This document shows, piece after piece, positions 46,905-59,500 of a stretch of DNA of 64,000 nt. Source of the DNA: Rhyzopertha dominica (lineage: Eukaryota; Arthropoda; Insecta; Coleoptera; Bostrichidae). Below the pieces are notes generated by a model. It saw only the letters and a list, made by a program, of their open reading frames with translations. It searched no databases and was not told the origin of the DNA. Both the position numbers and the translations under genes were made by a program. The DNA is taken from positions 10,974,001 through 11,038,000 of the forward strand of contig QCXZ01000064.1 in NCBI GenBank assembly GCA_025024175.1. Reading direction: 5' to 3'. How positions within the stretch are numbered: the first letter of the stretch is position 1; every line of letters starts with the position of its first letter.

Positions 46905-46970
46905 TGTTTGTAGGGAAGGGGCGCTGAAATTCAAAGACGGAAAACTGCGGCCCCGGGTTCGAGTCCCTTC
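46905..46970 (+). repeat. tRNA-like promoter boxes, possible SINE head or tRNA fossil
   Basis: GGTTCGAGTCC at 46956-46966 matches the polymerase III B box exactly, within CCCCGGGTTCGAGTCCC. TAGGGAAGGGG at 46911-46921 is close to the A-box consensus, about 45 bases upstream, a spacing normal for tRNA genes. No full cloverleaf can be folded by eye (the acceptor stem is not found), so a tRNA-derived SINE 5' end or a pseudo-tRNA is likelier than a functional tRNA. Confidence 0.35.
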
Positions 46971-47737
46971 AATACGTTTTCTCAACCTTTCTCTTTAATA
47001 CATATGTCATAGGCTGGCCCTTTTCAAAAGTTGATACATAGCAAATAATTTTATAATCATAATTATAATATCAATATACCATCATTTTTGTTAAACTCAA
47101 CTGCAAACTTGTGCATGAAAAGATCCTACTCAACTTTAAACCAAAATAGCATGTTCTCATCTGTTCGCTCTTTCTTGTTATTCCTAAAAGAACCGTTTNC
47201 NTACAGATTTTTTGTGGAATGCGTTATTTTGCCAATATTCAACTCGGGACAAGAGAGCAACTTTTTTCCAAAAACGGATACTGGAAAAGAGTGATTTTGT
47301 TAAATTAAATTAGGCCGGCTAGTATTACGTTGGTAATGTTCATCTCACATCTATATTACTTAAATCTAGTTAAATTATCATTTTATTTTAAGCAACGTTA
47401 TAAGCCTTAAAGTGTTAACAAATGGAATGGTCAGTTACGTATTTCAATGAACATGATGGGGTTAATTATGCATATCTAAGCTTTTACTTTGTGTATCAAG
47501 AAGCTAGCCAATTTTTCACTTTATTATTCTTTTTGGTCATTCATTATTTGTACTTTTGTATTGGTATGACTTACAAAGAATACGAGGTATTGTATTAAAT
47601 GGAACATGAGTTATTAAAAACACACAGTTTACTCCAGTTTTTATCTATTTTATGAGGTTTTATAAATATAAATGCATGGATTAATTCTACTTATGCAATA
47701 TAGCGTTAATATCTGGAAAAAGTTACATACAGGCTGA
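46971..47737. other. non-coding, no feature supported
   Basis: AT-rich, with N bases near 47199-47201. The frame 47088-47294 has no recognisable domain. Confidence 0.4.
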
Positions 47738-48055
47738 TCCATAAAGCATATCGGGTTCCTTAGGACGGCTATAAACCGTAAGGAGGGCTAGCGGGTTGAA
47801 AATGGCTTAATTCAAAGACCTGTTGACTTTCAATAGCCGACGTGCCTTGGGTGAATAATCGTTGACCGTTTGCTGTAGAGCCGTGTTTTTTTCTAACAAC
47901 CCTTCTTTAAACGCTGCATAACGAGCAGTCCATTTGAAGTTCCAGATCCTCGTAATCAGAGTGTTGCACATAGGCACACGTGCTGTGGGTCGCGCAGTTT
48001 AGGGGGCGATATCGGCAAAATCAAGAAAACCTTCTGGAAGACCTTGGAGCGTTAA
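47738..48055 (+). pseudogene. mariner-like transposon 5' end and transposase N-terminus relic
   Basis: The segment starts ACAGGCTGATCCATAAAG, like a Tc1/mariner-superfamily terminal repeat. After about 60 bases a broken frame carries NNPSLNAA-stop-RAVHLKFQI, then in another frame RNQSVAHRHTCC and GGDIGKIKK. These fit the helix-turn-helix start of insect mariner-like transposases (an AFH-x2-FQI segment, RN-x-SV, then G-S-V-x-K-x-K). It ends where the TTAA MITE is inserted; nothing recognisable continues on the other side. Similarity is from memory and the reading needs two frame changes. Confidence 0.45.
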
Positions 48056-48947
48056 GAGGGGCGTTTACCTAGAGCGAAGCGGGTCATTTTAAGCACCTAC
48101 CGTTTTACGTTTTACCGAGTTATTCGAAACTTTTTCGAAGTAAAATTTCGACATGACAATGACAAAAGATATAGCTACAACGTAGAGTTCGAGTTTTTCT
48201 GAATTTAGTACGGTAATGTAAATATTTGTTGTTATATTTTGCTTAAAAATGCGTATTTTTGGCGAGCTATTTCTCGAAAACTACGGCACATAAACGAAAA
48301 ATTCGAACTCCACGTTGTAGCTACATATTTCTTTGTACAGTACCAAAAACATGAGCACGATAAATGAGTAAAACATTCAAAAAATCTAAAACCGCAAACC
48401 CTTTCGCACGAGTCGCGGAATGCGAAAGCCTATCCCCACCAGGTCCGTTGCGTCGTATCCAGTGAACAGTGAGGCTAAGATACAAACCTGTCGGGAATGA
48501 TCGAGCGGTATACGATCTATTCCTATATGACTGATTTCTAAATACACATGGCAAGTTTAACGTTAAAAACTCTTTCACATTAATTTGCTGTCTGCCGAAG
48601 CAATGGGGAGGCGGAAGGAAAATTATTATAAAAGTTCCTCCAGAAATCATAGTCGACATGCAGTTAGAATGAAATGTTATATAGTTCATATTTACAGAAA
48701 TTAATGGGTTATTCCATATTTTGAATAACCTGGTATAATATCATAGTAAGTTACTAATATCATGCTTACTTTTTTATGCACACACTACAGTCAGCAATTT
48801 TCCGAATATTAGTTTAGCCCGTCTGTTGCTCGTACGATCTTTGCGTGATTTCAACCTATCGGCTACCCTCTTACGTCCCATGTCCCGCTGGCAATACGGG
48901 TTGCATAGTTTACATTTCTGCCCGATCGCTCCAAGTAAATGCCCCTC
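48056..48947. mobile_element. TTAA-flanked MITE, copy 2 (892 bp)
   Basis: Same family and orientation as 29050-29960. It begins GAGGGGCGTTTACCTAGAG after TTAA (48052-48055) and ends GCCCCTC before CTAA (48948-48951), a one-base change of the target duplication. The internal repeat starting GTAGCTACAACGT (48172) and its partner (about 48308-48325) are conserved. Minus-strand frame 48321-48689 has no counterpart domain and is not a gene. Confidence 0.85.
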
Positions 48948-48951
48948 CTAA

Positions 48952-51900
48952 GCTGCCTCCTGACTATACATATAACAAAAGATGTTAAATAGCGAAATAA
49001 AGCATTGCTCTAGATCATTTTTCTTGTTATATGTATAGTACATTTGATGAAGATGAAAGTAAGTTGCAGAACTTTGTTCTATGACACCTGTCGGCTTGTC
49101 CATACTAGAATATATATGTTATTGAAACACTGATTCCGCGACATTCGTTATTGGTAAAAGTGTCATTTCATGGCCTATTTGGTTTATGAGGTAATGAAAA
49201 TCAGAATTTGTTTGTTATCCTTAAAGAGTCTTTAAAACTCCTTTCACATGGAACTTCTCCTGTCAATGGATATATGTTATTTCTTGCAAGGTCATTTCAA
49301 AGAGCTGAACCATTGTATTTGTTTCAAGCTTTTAACGATGGTCGGACCCAAAACCTTCGTTTAGGCTTACGAGTAACACTTCGTTCGAACAACAATCCAC
49401 AAGCAACCGGTGAAATTACAACTTCCCCTACGGATGATATGGCACATACTGAGCTAATTATTTCTGTACAATTTGTTATATATTTTGTTGCATACTCTGG
49501 AAGATTCATTCAACTACGTAAAATTATTAATAAGTTAAACAAAGAAGTTTACAACAAAGTTTTATAACCTTGCTTTTAATGTGTTTTGTTGTACAGCGAA
49601 CAGCTGAAACAGAAGCTGCAAGTTATTCTGCGATGTAGTTTCTAACACTTTCTGTGCGCAAATACGTTGCTGTCTTTGGATTGTCGAGACAGTCAAAAAG
49701 GCGGATTTTATACGAAACGCCATTCTACCTTTACTAAATGGTTGTTTGCAACAGCTTAGTAAACGAAATTTAAACGAAATATTATACTTAGTTTTAATGT
49801 TAAAAAACCTTTGGCTACATTTTATGATTTTTTTCTTGGCCTTCAAACCCCGGCCATGCTCTTTGAGTCAGCTGTCATCTGCCATTTAGTAAAGTTGCTG
49901 CAGCGTCTATATCTTTATCTTTTAAACATTCGCTTGCATGTACAATAAATACAAGAATCTTGCATCACGACCGTATACTTCAATTTGTAATATTTTGAGT
50001 GATTGTGAAATGGTTATTGTGTCTCACATTTAGATGCAGCACTTACCCCTCAGTCCTGCAAATAACCAGATAGAACCAACATTTTGCAACCCAAATCGCT
50101 GAAATTGCCCAGCCTTCAGCAATTACTGATTGCAAACAGGCACCGCCGGCGTAATTACAACTATACCTACATCCGTCCGTTCAAACAGTGCATTGATTGA
50201 TTTGTCTGACCTTCATTCAGAGCAAAATTTATATTCGGAATACTGAAATTCGCAGTTGAGTGATGTATCGAGAAGCGGCTATTTAAAGTGTTTACTCGTA
50301 CGCCACTTACAGATCATATACGCCGTAGGATGCTGAAGAACATTGATGTACGGTGTATACAGAAGTTCAAGGAGATCGTTTTCGCCATTAAAACGAGATA
50401 TCGTTTGCTTTTAGCGAGGTGTCGATGAAGTGTGACATGCGAAGTGTTGTTGATCCATACGGGTTGATATGGGCGGCGTTTGGATAAATAAAACAAAGGA
50501 TGCTTACTGCTATAAGGACAGAGCTTAAACGTCTATTATGTCACAAAAGGGGCATATATTATTGTTCACCTCAAACACTTGTCTTTTATCAAAGCGAACA
50601 ATTCAAAATAGAGCAACGCTCATTGTGATAAGTGGAACAACTAATAGCAGGATGCAACTACATCATTGTTCAGTTATCTTTTTCTCTTTTTTCAGAACTA
50701 TACTTCCTACTTAGTATACACTAATGTGTGTCTCAAAGTGTGTGCAAGGTGTTTATGTTAGTGTATAAATTATAAAATTTAGATTAGTTTTGCTGTTAAT
50801 GGAAGACTACTACTTTTTTACCAGAAACTTTGGTAAACTCGCGACGACATTCTATCAGCGCCTCTGCCGGCTTGATACGACACTTCTACAGCTGTCAGAT
50901 AGATGCTGTATAATAATCATTGTTTTGTTAAACTAACTTAAATAGGTAGATCTAGTTTAATCCAGAACCACAGCTTTATTAAGGTAGTAGCGTGGATGTA
51001 GTTTCGTTTTATTTTTTTACAGTTTTTGGTGCTAATCTTAATCCTTTTCATTTTCTACTACCGACTAAGGAACTAAGCGGCCTCATTCGCTTTATTAAAG
51101 CTTCTAACAGAAAACCCTTCTATTGCGTTCCTGCCACTTGCTCATACAACCTCATATGATACTTTTTTCATTGATATATCTATAGGACAGCTTTTATACT
51201 CCCTACTCTCTCATTCCGCAATATACCTAACCAGACTTTCCTACTGTACTTCTTTAAGTACAAGCCTTACTGTATTATTGACGATCTATGTAGGTATACG
51301 CTACTGTATCCTAATTGTTTAATGCTTTTGAGTAACTACGCAAATTTATCTTGTATACTTTACATACTCTTAGACTAAGAATTTTCTTACCAGGTGGAGC
51401 AGTAAAACGTGTTATTGCATTTTCGGCGCATTTGAATCTATAACTATGCTTCATATTACCATACAGCACATACAAAAACAAAAACTTTGGAATATATCGC
51501 AAGGTATATGACGACTAAATTTCTGAACGGAGGCTATGCACTTACAGGCTATAAACCATGGAGATACCCGCAGATGCTCACCAAAACGCGACGGTTTCAA
51601 GAAATTTGGAATCCTAAGCAAAAATTTTACTGGTCACTTGAAAGGGAAAAACCGGTTGAAAAAGCTAGAATAGTGTTCAGTGGTATAATATGTCCAAGGT
51701 TCTTTTAAATCTAAGTTAATTAAACATAATATGTCAGTCTTTATTTATTAAAATTTACGTGACCATCTAGTTAAAATTAACTTTTATGCAGGTTGGGATG
51801 AATTTATCTTCCCTATGATTACGATTGTATACAATCGGGAAGGCTAGCTTGGGGAAATTGACACATTGAAACACACGTGAAAAACACGACAGAGAAAAAA

Positions 51901-52897
51901 TTCATGTTCTCCCCACATAATACGAACATTTAATGAATATCTAGCTCGAAAGAGTAGGTACTGCATAAACCTAGAAACATCCCCATGCGTTATACAGCAT
52001 GCTGATCAGAGCTCAGTACAAAATCAATACACGTGAATATGTACGTCTACTCAATATGTCGCATGCACACCAGAGATCACTATAATAGTAAGCATTATGC
52101 CTACCTTTACCTCTAATAAATGGCTTCAAACTGCTAATCTCTAAATCAAGAATGCAGTATAAGCTCCGACAGCCGACACATACCCATACGTTTATAGCAT
52201 ACGGATCAAAGACTAGTACAACAACATTACAAATGAATACAATCTACTTTAATGACCGACATTTAAAGCATATAGTAGAAAATATAAAAGGAAAACATTA
52301 AAATCGGAACAGAAGTAAAAATCTTAAAGGTTTTGTCCAATACCAGGTAAGGATGTGCATCCACTATTTATGAGTTTTTTTAATCTTTTGACACTTAAAA
52401 AGAGTATAGGTTTCCTTAGTGCAATCTGAAATTGTGTAATTTTCCAGCACAATTACCTGTATTTATTTAAATATAATAAAAATTTTAGGTACCGATACTT
52501 AACTCAAGTATGCTTGTATGCTTATAAAGCCATATGAGCTTGAGAATTATGCAAATACATTCCATTCTCCGTAGCGAAGCAGTTACCTACTTTCCTACTT
52601 AAGGCATAGTATTTCTAACCGCTAAAAATGCACCCCAAAACGAAGGTAAGACACACAAATCAACAACTGCCACGAAAGACAGATAACATCTAAACAGTAC
52701 AAGAAAATCTAGATAAACTATCATTTCACATTGACAACTCCTAACGTTTTTACAAAACATCATTCACACATGCTCGTTCATTTTCGAAGAATGCCATTCC
52801 CTCCCTGCCTTTTTGTTCCTTTCCTGGCGACCATCACGCACGCGCACATTCGCGGACACCGCTTACCGAAATGAAGTACCTGTAGTTTATTGCCATT
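48952..52897. other. non-coding, no gene supported
   Basis: The longest frame, 49208-49567 plus (119 codons), has no domain I recognise, no initiation context and antisense frames of similar length. The remaining sequence is AT-rich with no clear repeats. Confidence 0.35.
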
Positions 52898-52899
52898 TA

Positions 52900-54619
52900 C
52901 TGCAAAACAGATGAATGATGGCGAGCGGTGAAGGCTGCGCACAAACGCATTTGCAACTCAGAACCAGTGAAGGCGTAACGGTAGTACTTGCTGTAATCGC
53001 GCGTGGTCGTGTCGTGACTGAAAATTGTGCACGATGTCAGACGGCGAAAAAAAACTGCGAAGTCAAACGAGGGAAGTAGTGTACCGTGTGTTTTGTTATT
53101 TTAAAAATGAAAGCGGTGCCTCAGGTACTCTTGAAAGTGTGAAATGTAAGACATCTATGGCTACGAGAATCTCTGTCAGAACTATTGAGAGGATTGTTCG
53201 TGAAGGTGATTGCAGTGCATCGGAAAATAATGGAAAACCACAGTTCAGTACTCATGGAAAGAAGAGACCGATTTTCCGGAATACAAGAAGACTAATTTGC
53301 GTCATAATGTGCACGAATTTCACAAGACCGAAGGAAATCGTGTGACAGTAGCACAATTAAGCCAGAAGATACGAACTGACTTGGATTGGCATGGATCGAC
53401 GAGACTTTGAGGGTTTTATTGCACAATATGAGATTCAGGTGGATGAGAACTCAAAATAATCGGAAAGTGCTAATCGAAAGGCATTACATCAGATCACTTT
53501 GAATTTCTTATTTGGAGAAAATAAAATATTTCCGAAGTCAGAATACACCAATTGTATATCTGGACGAAACTTACCTGCATAGTGAACAGACACACTTCGT
53601 CGAAAAATTGCTCGGACGACAAAAGGGTTATTTGCAAATGTGTCCGAAGGTCAGAGGGTTTTAATCATATACGCAGGATGGGAAAAGGGGTTCTTACCTG
53701 GATGCCTATTAATGTTCAAGACGGGAACAAAAAGTGGTGATTACCATTCAGAAATGAATACTGGTAATTATGGAAAATGGCTGGAAAACATGTTAATCCC
53801 CAATTTGCCAAGGAATTCGGTCATTGTTATTGATAATGCGCCATACCATAATGTGCAAACCAATCAAACGCCGTCGTCAAATTCCAAGAAAGCAGATATG
53901 GTGCGATGGTTTACGGATCGTAACATTAATTTCGATCCAAACGGTTTGAAACCAAAACTGTTCGAAATTACTAAAAATAACAATAAACGCCATGTAACTT
54001 ACAAGTTTGACAACTTGTTACGAAGTCATGGACATACCCTTTTACGCTTACCACCCTACCACTCTGATTTGAATCCCATCGAGTTAATTTGGGCCACAGT
54101 TAAACACAACGTTCAGAAATTNAGCAAGATAACACCCAAAGANTGGAAGAAGCGCTGTGATTACATGATTAAAGTAGAGGTCAAATATATGNAGCACGAA
54201 GTGTTTGTTGATAATCTCAGTGAAGTGGAACCTCTAATTATTAACTTACAAGATAGTAGTGACAGTGACTGTAATAGTGATTAGACAGATGTATTCTCTT
54301 CATTGTATAATGTTGTTTCGCTTGTTTTATTTTTTCATTTGCCTTCAATAACTGATAGTAAGTTGACAACTCACATGTATGCGTATTTATTATTGATATT
54401 ATTTTTAGGTTTATATTTTTTGTACTACCTGCGTTATTGTGTTTACTTAATCACACAATAATACTGTTTCCTGTATTTCTTTTTCCCAAACACCACTTTG
54501 CGTGCAAACTAAAAAAAAGTTCATTTGCGCCGGAACTGGTATACTATGGTTGGCACGATCTGAGGCTGGCGCCAACGCGTCTCATCCCTACCGCTCGCCA
54601 TCATTCATCTGTTTTACAG
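52900..54619 (+). mobile_element. Tc1/mariner-superfamily element with 30-bp TIRs and TA TSD
   Basis: CTGCAAAACAGATGAATGAT starts at 52900 and its 30-bp inverted copy, with one mismatch (C/T at position 4), ends at 54619. TA lies outside both ends (52898-52899, 54620-54621). The 1720-bp element holds one transposase on the plus strand. TIR similarity is nearly complete and the coding region still reads well, so it is a fairly recent copy broken by a few frameshifts. Three Ns lie in the 3' coding part. Confidence 0.9.
53034..54284 (+). pseudogene. Tc1/mariner-superfamily transposase, DD82E-type, frameshifted
   Basis: ATG at 53034 (MSDGEKKLRS) starts the N-terminal helix-turn-helix (TRISVRTIERIVREG). 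The frame shifts near 53290-53310, continuing as EFHKTEGNRVTVAQLSQKIR, and again near 53390-53410. The first catalytic acid is in IVYLDETYLHSE (D codon at 53563). From 53640 a third frame of 214 codons carries YAGWEKGF, SGDYHSEMN, the second acid in VIVIDNAPYH (residue 65, codon 53832) and the third in LPPYHSDLNPIELIW (residue 148, codon 54081). It ends in an acidic tail (DSSDSD). Eighty-two residues lie between the second D and the E, far more than the 34-41 usual for Tc1 or mariner. A DD82E group has been described, I believe under the name Sailor. All three acids are present; the shifts inactivate it. Confidence 0.85.
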
Positions 54620-54621
54620 TA

Positions 54622-56550
54622 TTTTTGAAGTAAAAAGGCCTTACTGTGCTAAAATCATCACGAATACAAACGTTGAACAAATGGAGTGTATTGTTGTATT
54701 GTAGTATTGCTTCATTACCGTTTATATCAATAGTTTTGATCATACAAATCTGCGTTTTGTTCCAAGGCACACTACGCCCAACATCCATCCTTCCCATACT
54801 TACATTTACTATGTTTTACCATATCCAATCAGTGAAACTTATCCCATAGATACCTACAGTATTTAGCATTTAGCAGACCAAGCCACCAAGCGGTCATGAT
54901 ACCTCATATTTGACCTCGCAACAATGCAGTCGTTAATTTCATTGGCTGATACGAATCCAGCATTCACCAACAATTGGCCTTTATCAAATGTCAACAGAAG
55001 TTTAATTTATTAAGCTCGGCATTCCCTGTCAATTAGCAAATGAAGGATGCCCTGTAAATACGCTGGGGGCGATGAAACATGTTCACGGTGTAGATCAAAT
55101 ACATCGACATATTTTTGCTGCAATGCGTGACTGACGGATTGTTTAATTGTGCTGATGTAATGGGCGAATGTATTATGGATATGTGCTCCGATGTGTAACT
55201 TTGATACAAAGTCTGATGTCATGGTAAAATGTTGACATACTGGTTTAGACTAGACTAGACTAGTTATGGAAATCGGCAGTTACTGATGTTCAATGACCTC
55301 TGTATTCTGTCATCGACTTAGCATTCTGCTTTACATAAATGTTAATTAATCATGATTAATCGCTATACCATTCAAATCTTCGATTTACTTCTTGAGTTAG
55401 TAGGTTCATTGATCATTATGTATATGAGGTAGAAGATAGTCCTGCTTATGTTGGCAAAATCTTTGCTTAGCTCACCTCTGCTTAGAAAATCTACCACAAT
55501 CTTCTTGATACCAACCCTGAAGTAGTATTTTGATTTATTGCTCGGCCGATTGGTATGAAATGTGTAAAGAATTTTAACAATATTTTGTAGCAAAGTGACA
55601 TATTCGGGCTAAATGCTAGCGAAGCTATACATTTCGTTTCTACAAGGTAGTAAACTGGAAGGTTCTTGTAGCCACTTGACCAAGGATTATTATTACCACT
55701 AATATAAAAACTGGTGAAAGTAGAGCTATGCAGTTTTGTCTTTCTAAGGAGCATTCGACCGTTATACCTTTTAATTCTTTTGTGTGCCCAGGTAGCTTAA
55801 ACTAAAGTGTTAATAAGGAAATAAATGAATAGGTCAAGGGCTGTTGTCCCCACTAAAGGACAATCACGTTTCAGCGCAGAAATCCAGTAACCCAGGTATT
55901 CATAATTTTTACAAAATTAGAATTGGTCTCATTTTAGCTTTCATACAAATTAGTAGTTCATGTGGTTTTCTAATGTAAAATTAGAAGTTTTGTTGACTAT
56001 GTAGATTCGCCTAATCATTTTGATGCAGTCTACATAAATTTCGAACAGCCGCGCTTCCCTCTATTACAGAAAATATTGTGATTAATCAGTTTAGATCCGC
56101 GTTAATTAAGATAATTTCATTGATGTTTCTGATGCTTTGTAAAGAGTAATTTGGCTAAATTGGATAAGTAGTTTCTGGCAAGTCATGTGTGATTCAAGTG
56201 TAGGTATAAGCTATTAATTGTAGGTTAAGATTGTTTTCCCGTATTCTAAATTATAACTTGCAAACTTGATTGAATTTCCTTCGTTTTATATTTATATTTA
56301 TTTTATTTATATTTATAATTGTTCAATATAATATATTTGTTGCTAGGGTCGTCGCTAGAGTCTGTCGCGTTTTACTGTTGTGTAATTAGTTTTAATTACT
56401 AAGAAGTAGTTTTAATGCAATTTGTATATAATCTACGATTTATTTGATAAAAGTTTGCGGTCGCACAATTATATAAATATTTTTATTAAATTAGGGGTAA
56501 TCGACCTTGTTGTTATTTATGATAGAGTGAACTCTTTAATTATTGCCAAG
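54622..56550. other. non-coding, no gene supported
   Basis: AT-rich. A short (TAGAC)n run of about four units lies near 55243-55263. No gene recognised. Confidence 0.4.
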
Positions 56551-56551
56551 C

Positions 56552-56578
56552 TTTCGACTTTATTAGAGTCTTCGTCAG
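56552..56578 (-). ncRNA. hammerhead-like motif, intact boxes
   Basis: On the minus strand CTGACGA (56578-56572), stem II GACT-ctaataa-AGTC and GAAA (56555-56552), then GC. The stem III closing base and stem I are not convincing. The downstream minus-strand sequence (AAAGAGTTCACTCT) parallels that after the motif at 61890-61918, so the two belong to one repeat family, probably Penelope-like. Confidence 0.45.
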
Positions 56579-59500
56579 GGCTTCTGTAAAAACAGCACTT
56601 ATAAATTACAAACTAATTAACACAGCCTTTTACAAATGCATGCCATGTTCTCTAACATACACCTATATACATATATTAGTAAGCCTTTGGTAAATTTTCT
56701 CGTTGTAATTTATATTAGATGACACATTTCAAAAATAAATAATACCAAATTTTTTTGTCAAACTTATAATGTCAAGTCACAGTGCAAACGATCAAAATCA
56801 TTTCATATAACATCCATTTCAAATTTATAGATAGAATTTTAATGAAGAAGGTCAGGAGACAGTAAATATGTGTAAATGTTACTTAATTGATTTGTGTCTG
56901 ATTTTTTGTTGATGGTGTATTCTGTTCTATTAATATGGTGCATTTCAAGAATTAATCTTTTATTGGTTTGCTGTTCTTTGTCTAAAATTTTGACGTTTTC
57001 CCAATCTACGATTTTATATAAGTAGCAGGGATCCTCCTTTAATAGATTAATTGTTGACCGACCATTGATAAACAAAAAGGGGGGCTTATAAGTAGCCATT
57101 AAAACGTACAGTTCGAAGTTGGTAGATCCGCCAAAGGTGTAATAAGTGGATTCGGAACCCTTTAGCTGCATCCCACAACCAGTCCTTACAAGTTAATCTA
57201 CTTTGTGGTTCCATGCAACGAACGCTTAAATGTCTACATGAGTTGCGTATTCCTCTTAGAATCGTCTCTGATTAGCACCGTTTTAAGAGCGATAGAGATC
57301 GTGGTCGTTCCCTTTTTTTTGTTATTCTTAAGCCTAGCCTGTGTGTTTTGTTTAGTTTTGTTGACATTTCTGTTGTGTCGGCAAATATTTATCAAGTCGT
57401 AATTTTGAAGTTTCAAATAAATAATTAAATATCACACAAGGTGTTTTTGTATTTGTTTCAATCTACCTTTTCCAAACGCTCACGCTAACATAAACTTGTG
57501 ATAGATTACCATGTTTGACATATTTTTTGCCAGTTTAGACTTAGTTAAAAAGATAACATTCCAAAAAAGGAATTTTTAGATTCAATTTTAATCTAAACTT
57601 TAGCTTCCAAATTTACTGCTGTTTACGACCTTGGCAGTGAAATCTATGATATATATTATTATCAATTACATCACTGCAATTTAAGATTTTGTTAAAACTA
57701 TTTGCACTCTTTTTTATACTTTATAATAACGGTGCTTATCTAGACGTAACTTAAGCTGTCGGTATAGGAGATTATATTTAATTGTTTAATGATAAATATT
57801 ATGACAAATGAAGCATTTTTATAGAATCTTGAACGCAAAGCAAAGCGAATTTCTCTTAATTTTCTCAACTGTTGAAGGCAATTTATTCTGGTGGCGTAAT
57901 TATTGTGAGGGGAATGGATCGTATATATTATATATTACTAGTGTCCAGGAAGGTTTTAAAGACAGAAGCGTAATACAATAGGTATGACACCTACAATGTT
58001 GTGCACAAACAGATCGAAAACAAAGAACGAGTAAAAAAAAACAAAAGTGCAATGACATTTTATTAATTCGCGCACCTTCAAACCCCCAGGAATACGTTGA
58101 TCTTTAATTTCAAGTAGCATGCAATTCTCGAGAAATGATATTAATTGTGATGAACATTTTCTTTCCAAAAGTATTCATAGAGACCCGGTCAAGCCAAGTC
58201 AGAAATAGACATGAAGTCGCAGTAGTCGCGTCCTGTTACATTCAATTGCTTACAGAGTTTGAATTACAAAGTATTTTTTAAGAGAACTTATTTACCATGA
58301 CGCTATTTGTCACAGTTCGGTACTAATAGTTTTGTAAAAAAAATAAAAAAATGTATTTTTCTATGCATGTTAAGTAACAGATATAACAATTACTAACTCT
58401 TCTTTTGATGTTTACTAAAATCGTCATTAGCTAAACTAAATTGTGTTTGACTGTTTTTATCTTGTTGTTTTTGTTAAATATTATTATGATTAATATCAGT
58501 TAAAAGAAACTAATGTAGCAAAGGTAGCTAGCTCAGGAGAAAGACCTTCGGTATTTTTTGAAATTAAAACCGATTTATCTACATACAGAGTAACTAAATC
58601 AACTGCAAAACATAGATATACGGACAATAGTATCTCATTTGTTACCATGATGGACAAAGATGTATGCATTATGCAATTATAGCCAGTTCCAAGCATCAAC
58701 ACATATTCAGCGCTAAGGACTGCACGCAGATATATCTCGTACAAGTGAATCAGCCTTGCACGAATCTGGGCGAACTGGTTATACAAAAATATTACATAAA
58801 AAGAAATCATGTAAAAAAGCCATTCGCGAAAGTTATGTTTCAGTAAGAGTTCATGTCAATTTTTTCCTCATTTTTCTGGTAACAATTTGGCCGCGAGATG
58901 ATACCGGAAAATGTTTCTTGTCTTTGAAAATGTATCATTAAATTTTAATAGTACGGTTTCACGTTAAAGTATACCACAAGGCGTTACTTACTATTTTATA
59001 ATCACGGACTTTCCCCCAAAATGAACAAAATATTTTCACGACAAATTGGTCCTATAAACATGATATTATAAATGTGCAATAAAAGCAATCGAAAAATATA
59101 AAAAGGGGCTATTATTATGTTTTATGTTAAACTTACCGTAACTTTATTTGCAAATTTTTTATATGCCGGGATCCTTTGCCAATTTTTCTTTTTCTTGAAT
59201 ATGGTGTACGGCTTTTTGCACTCATTGTAAATAACAGAATAACAGTTTACTACACCACTCACTTTCAATTCTAGATGACACTTACGCACATCCGTTCGCG
59301 AAATGAACTGAACCCAAAACCTCCAGAAATTCTTTATATTATGTCAGCTAACAACCTTCAGATACTCTTCAGGTACTCTACTTTTAATCCTATTATATAG
59401 TAAAATTAGGTATCGTGGCCGGTGACTAGGGTATTTGAAAACCCTTTTACGGCTTTATTGACTCATTTTGGTGCTTAATGCCTTCTTCCAAGAAAGTTCA

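Noticed and set aside
48321..48689. 122-codon minus-strand ORF
   Set aside because: Lies within the TTAA MITE and is not open in the sister copy at 29050-29960.
49208..49567. 119-codon plus-strand ORF
   Set aside because: No ATG context or domain; overlapping frames of similar quality on the other strand.
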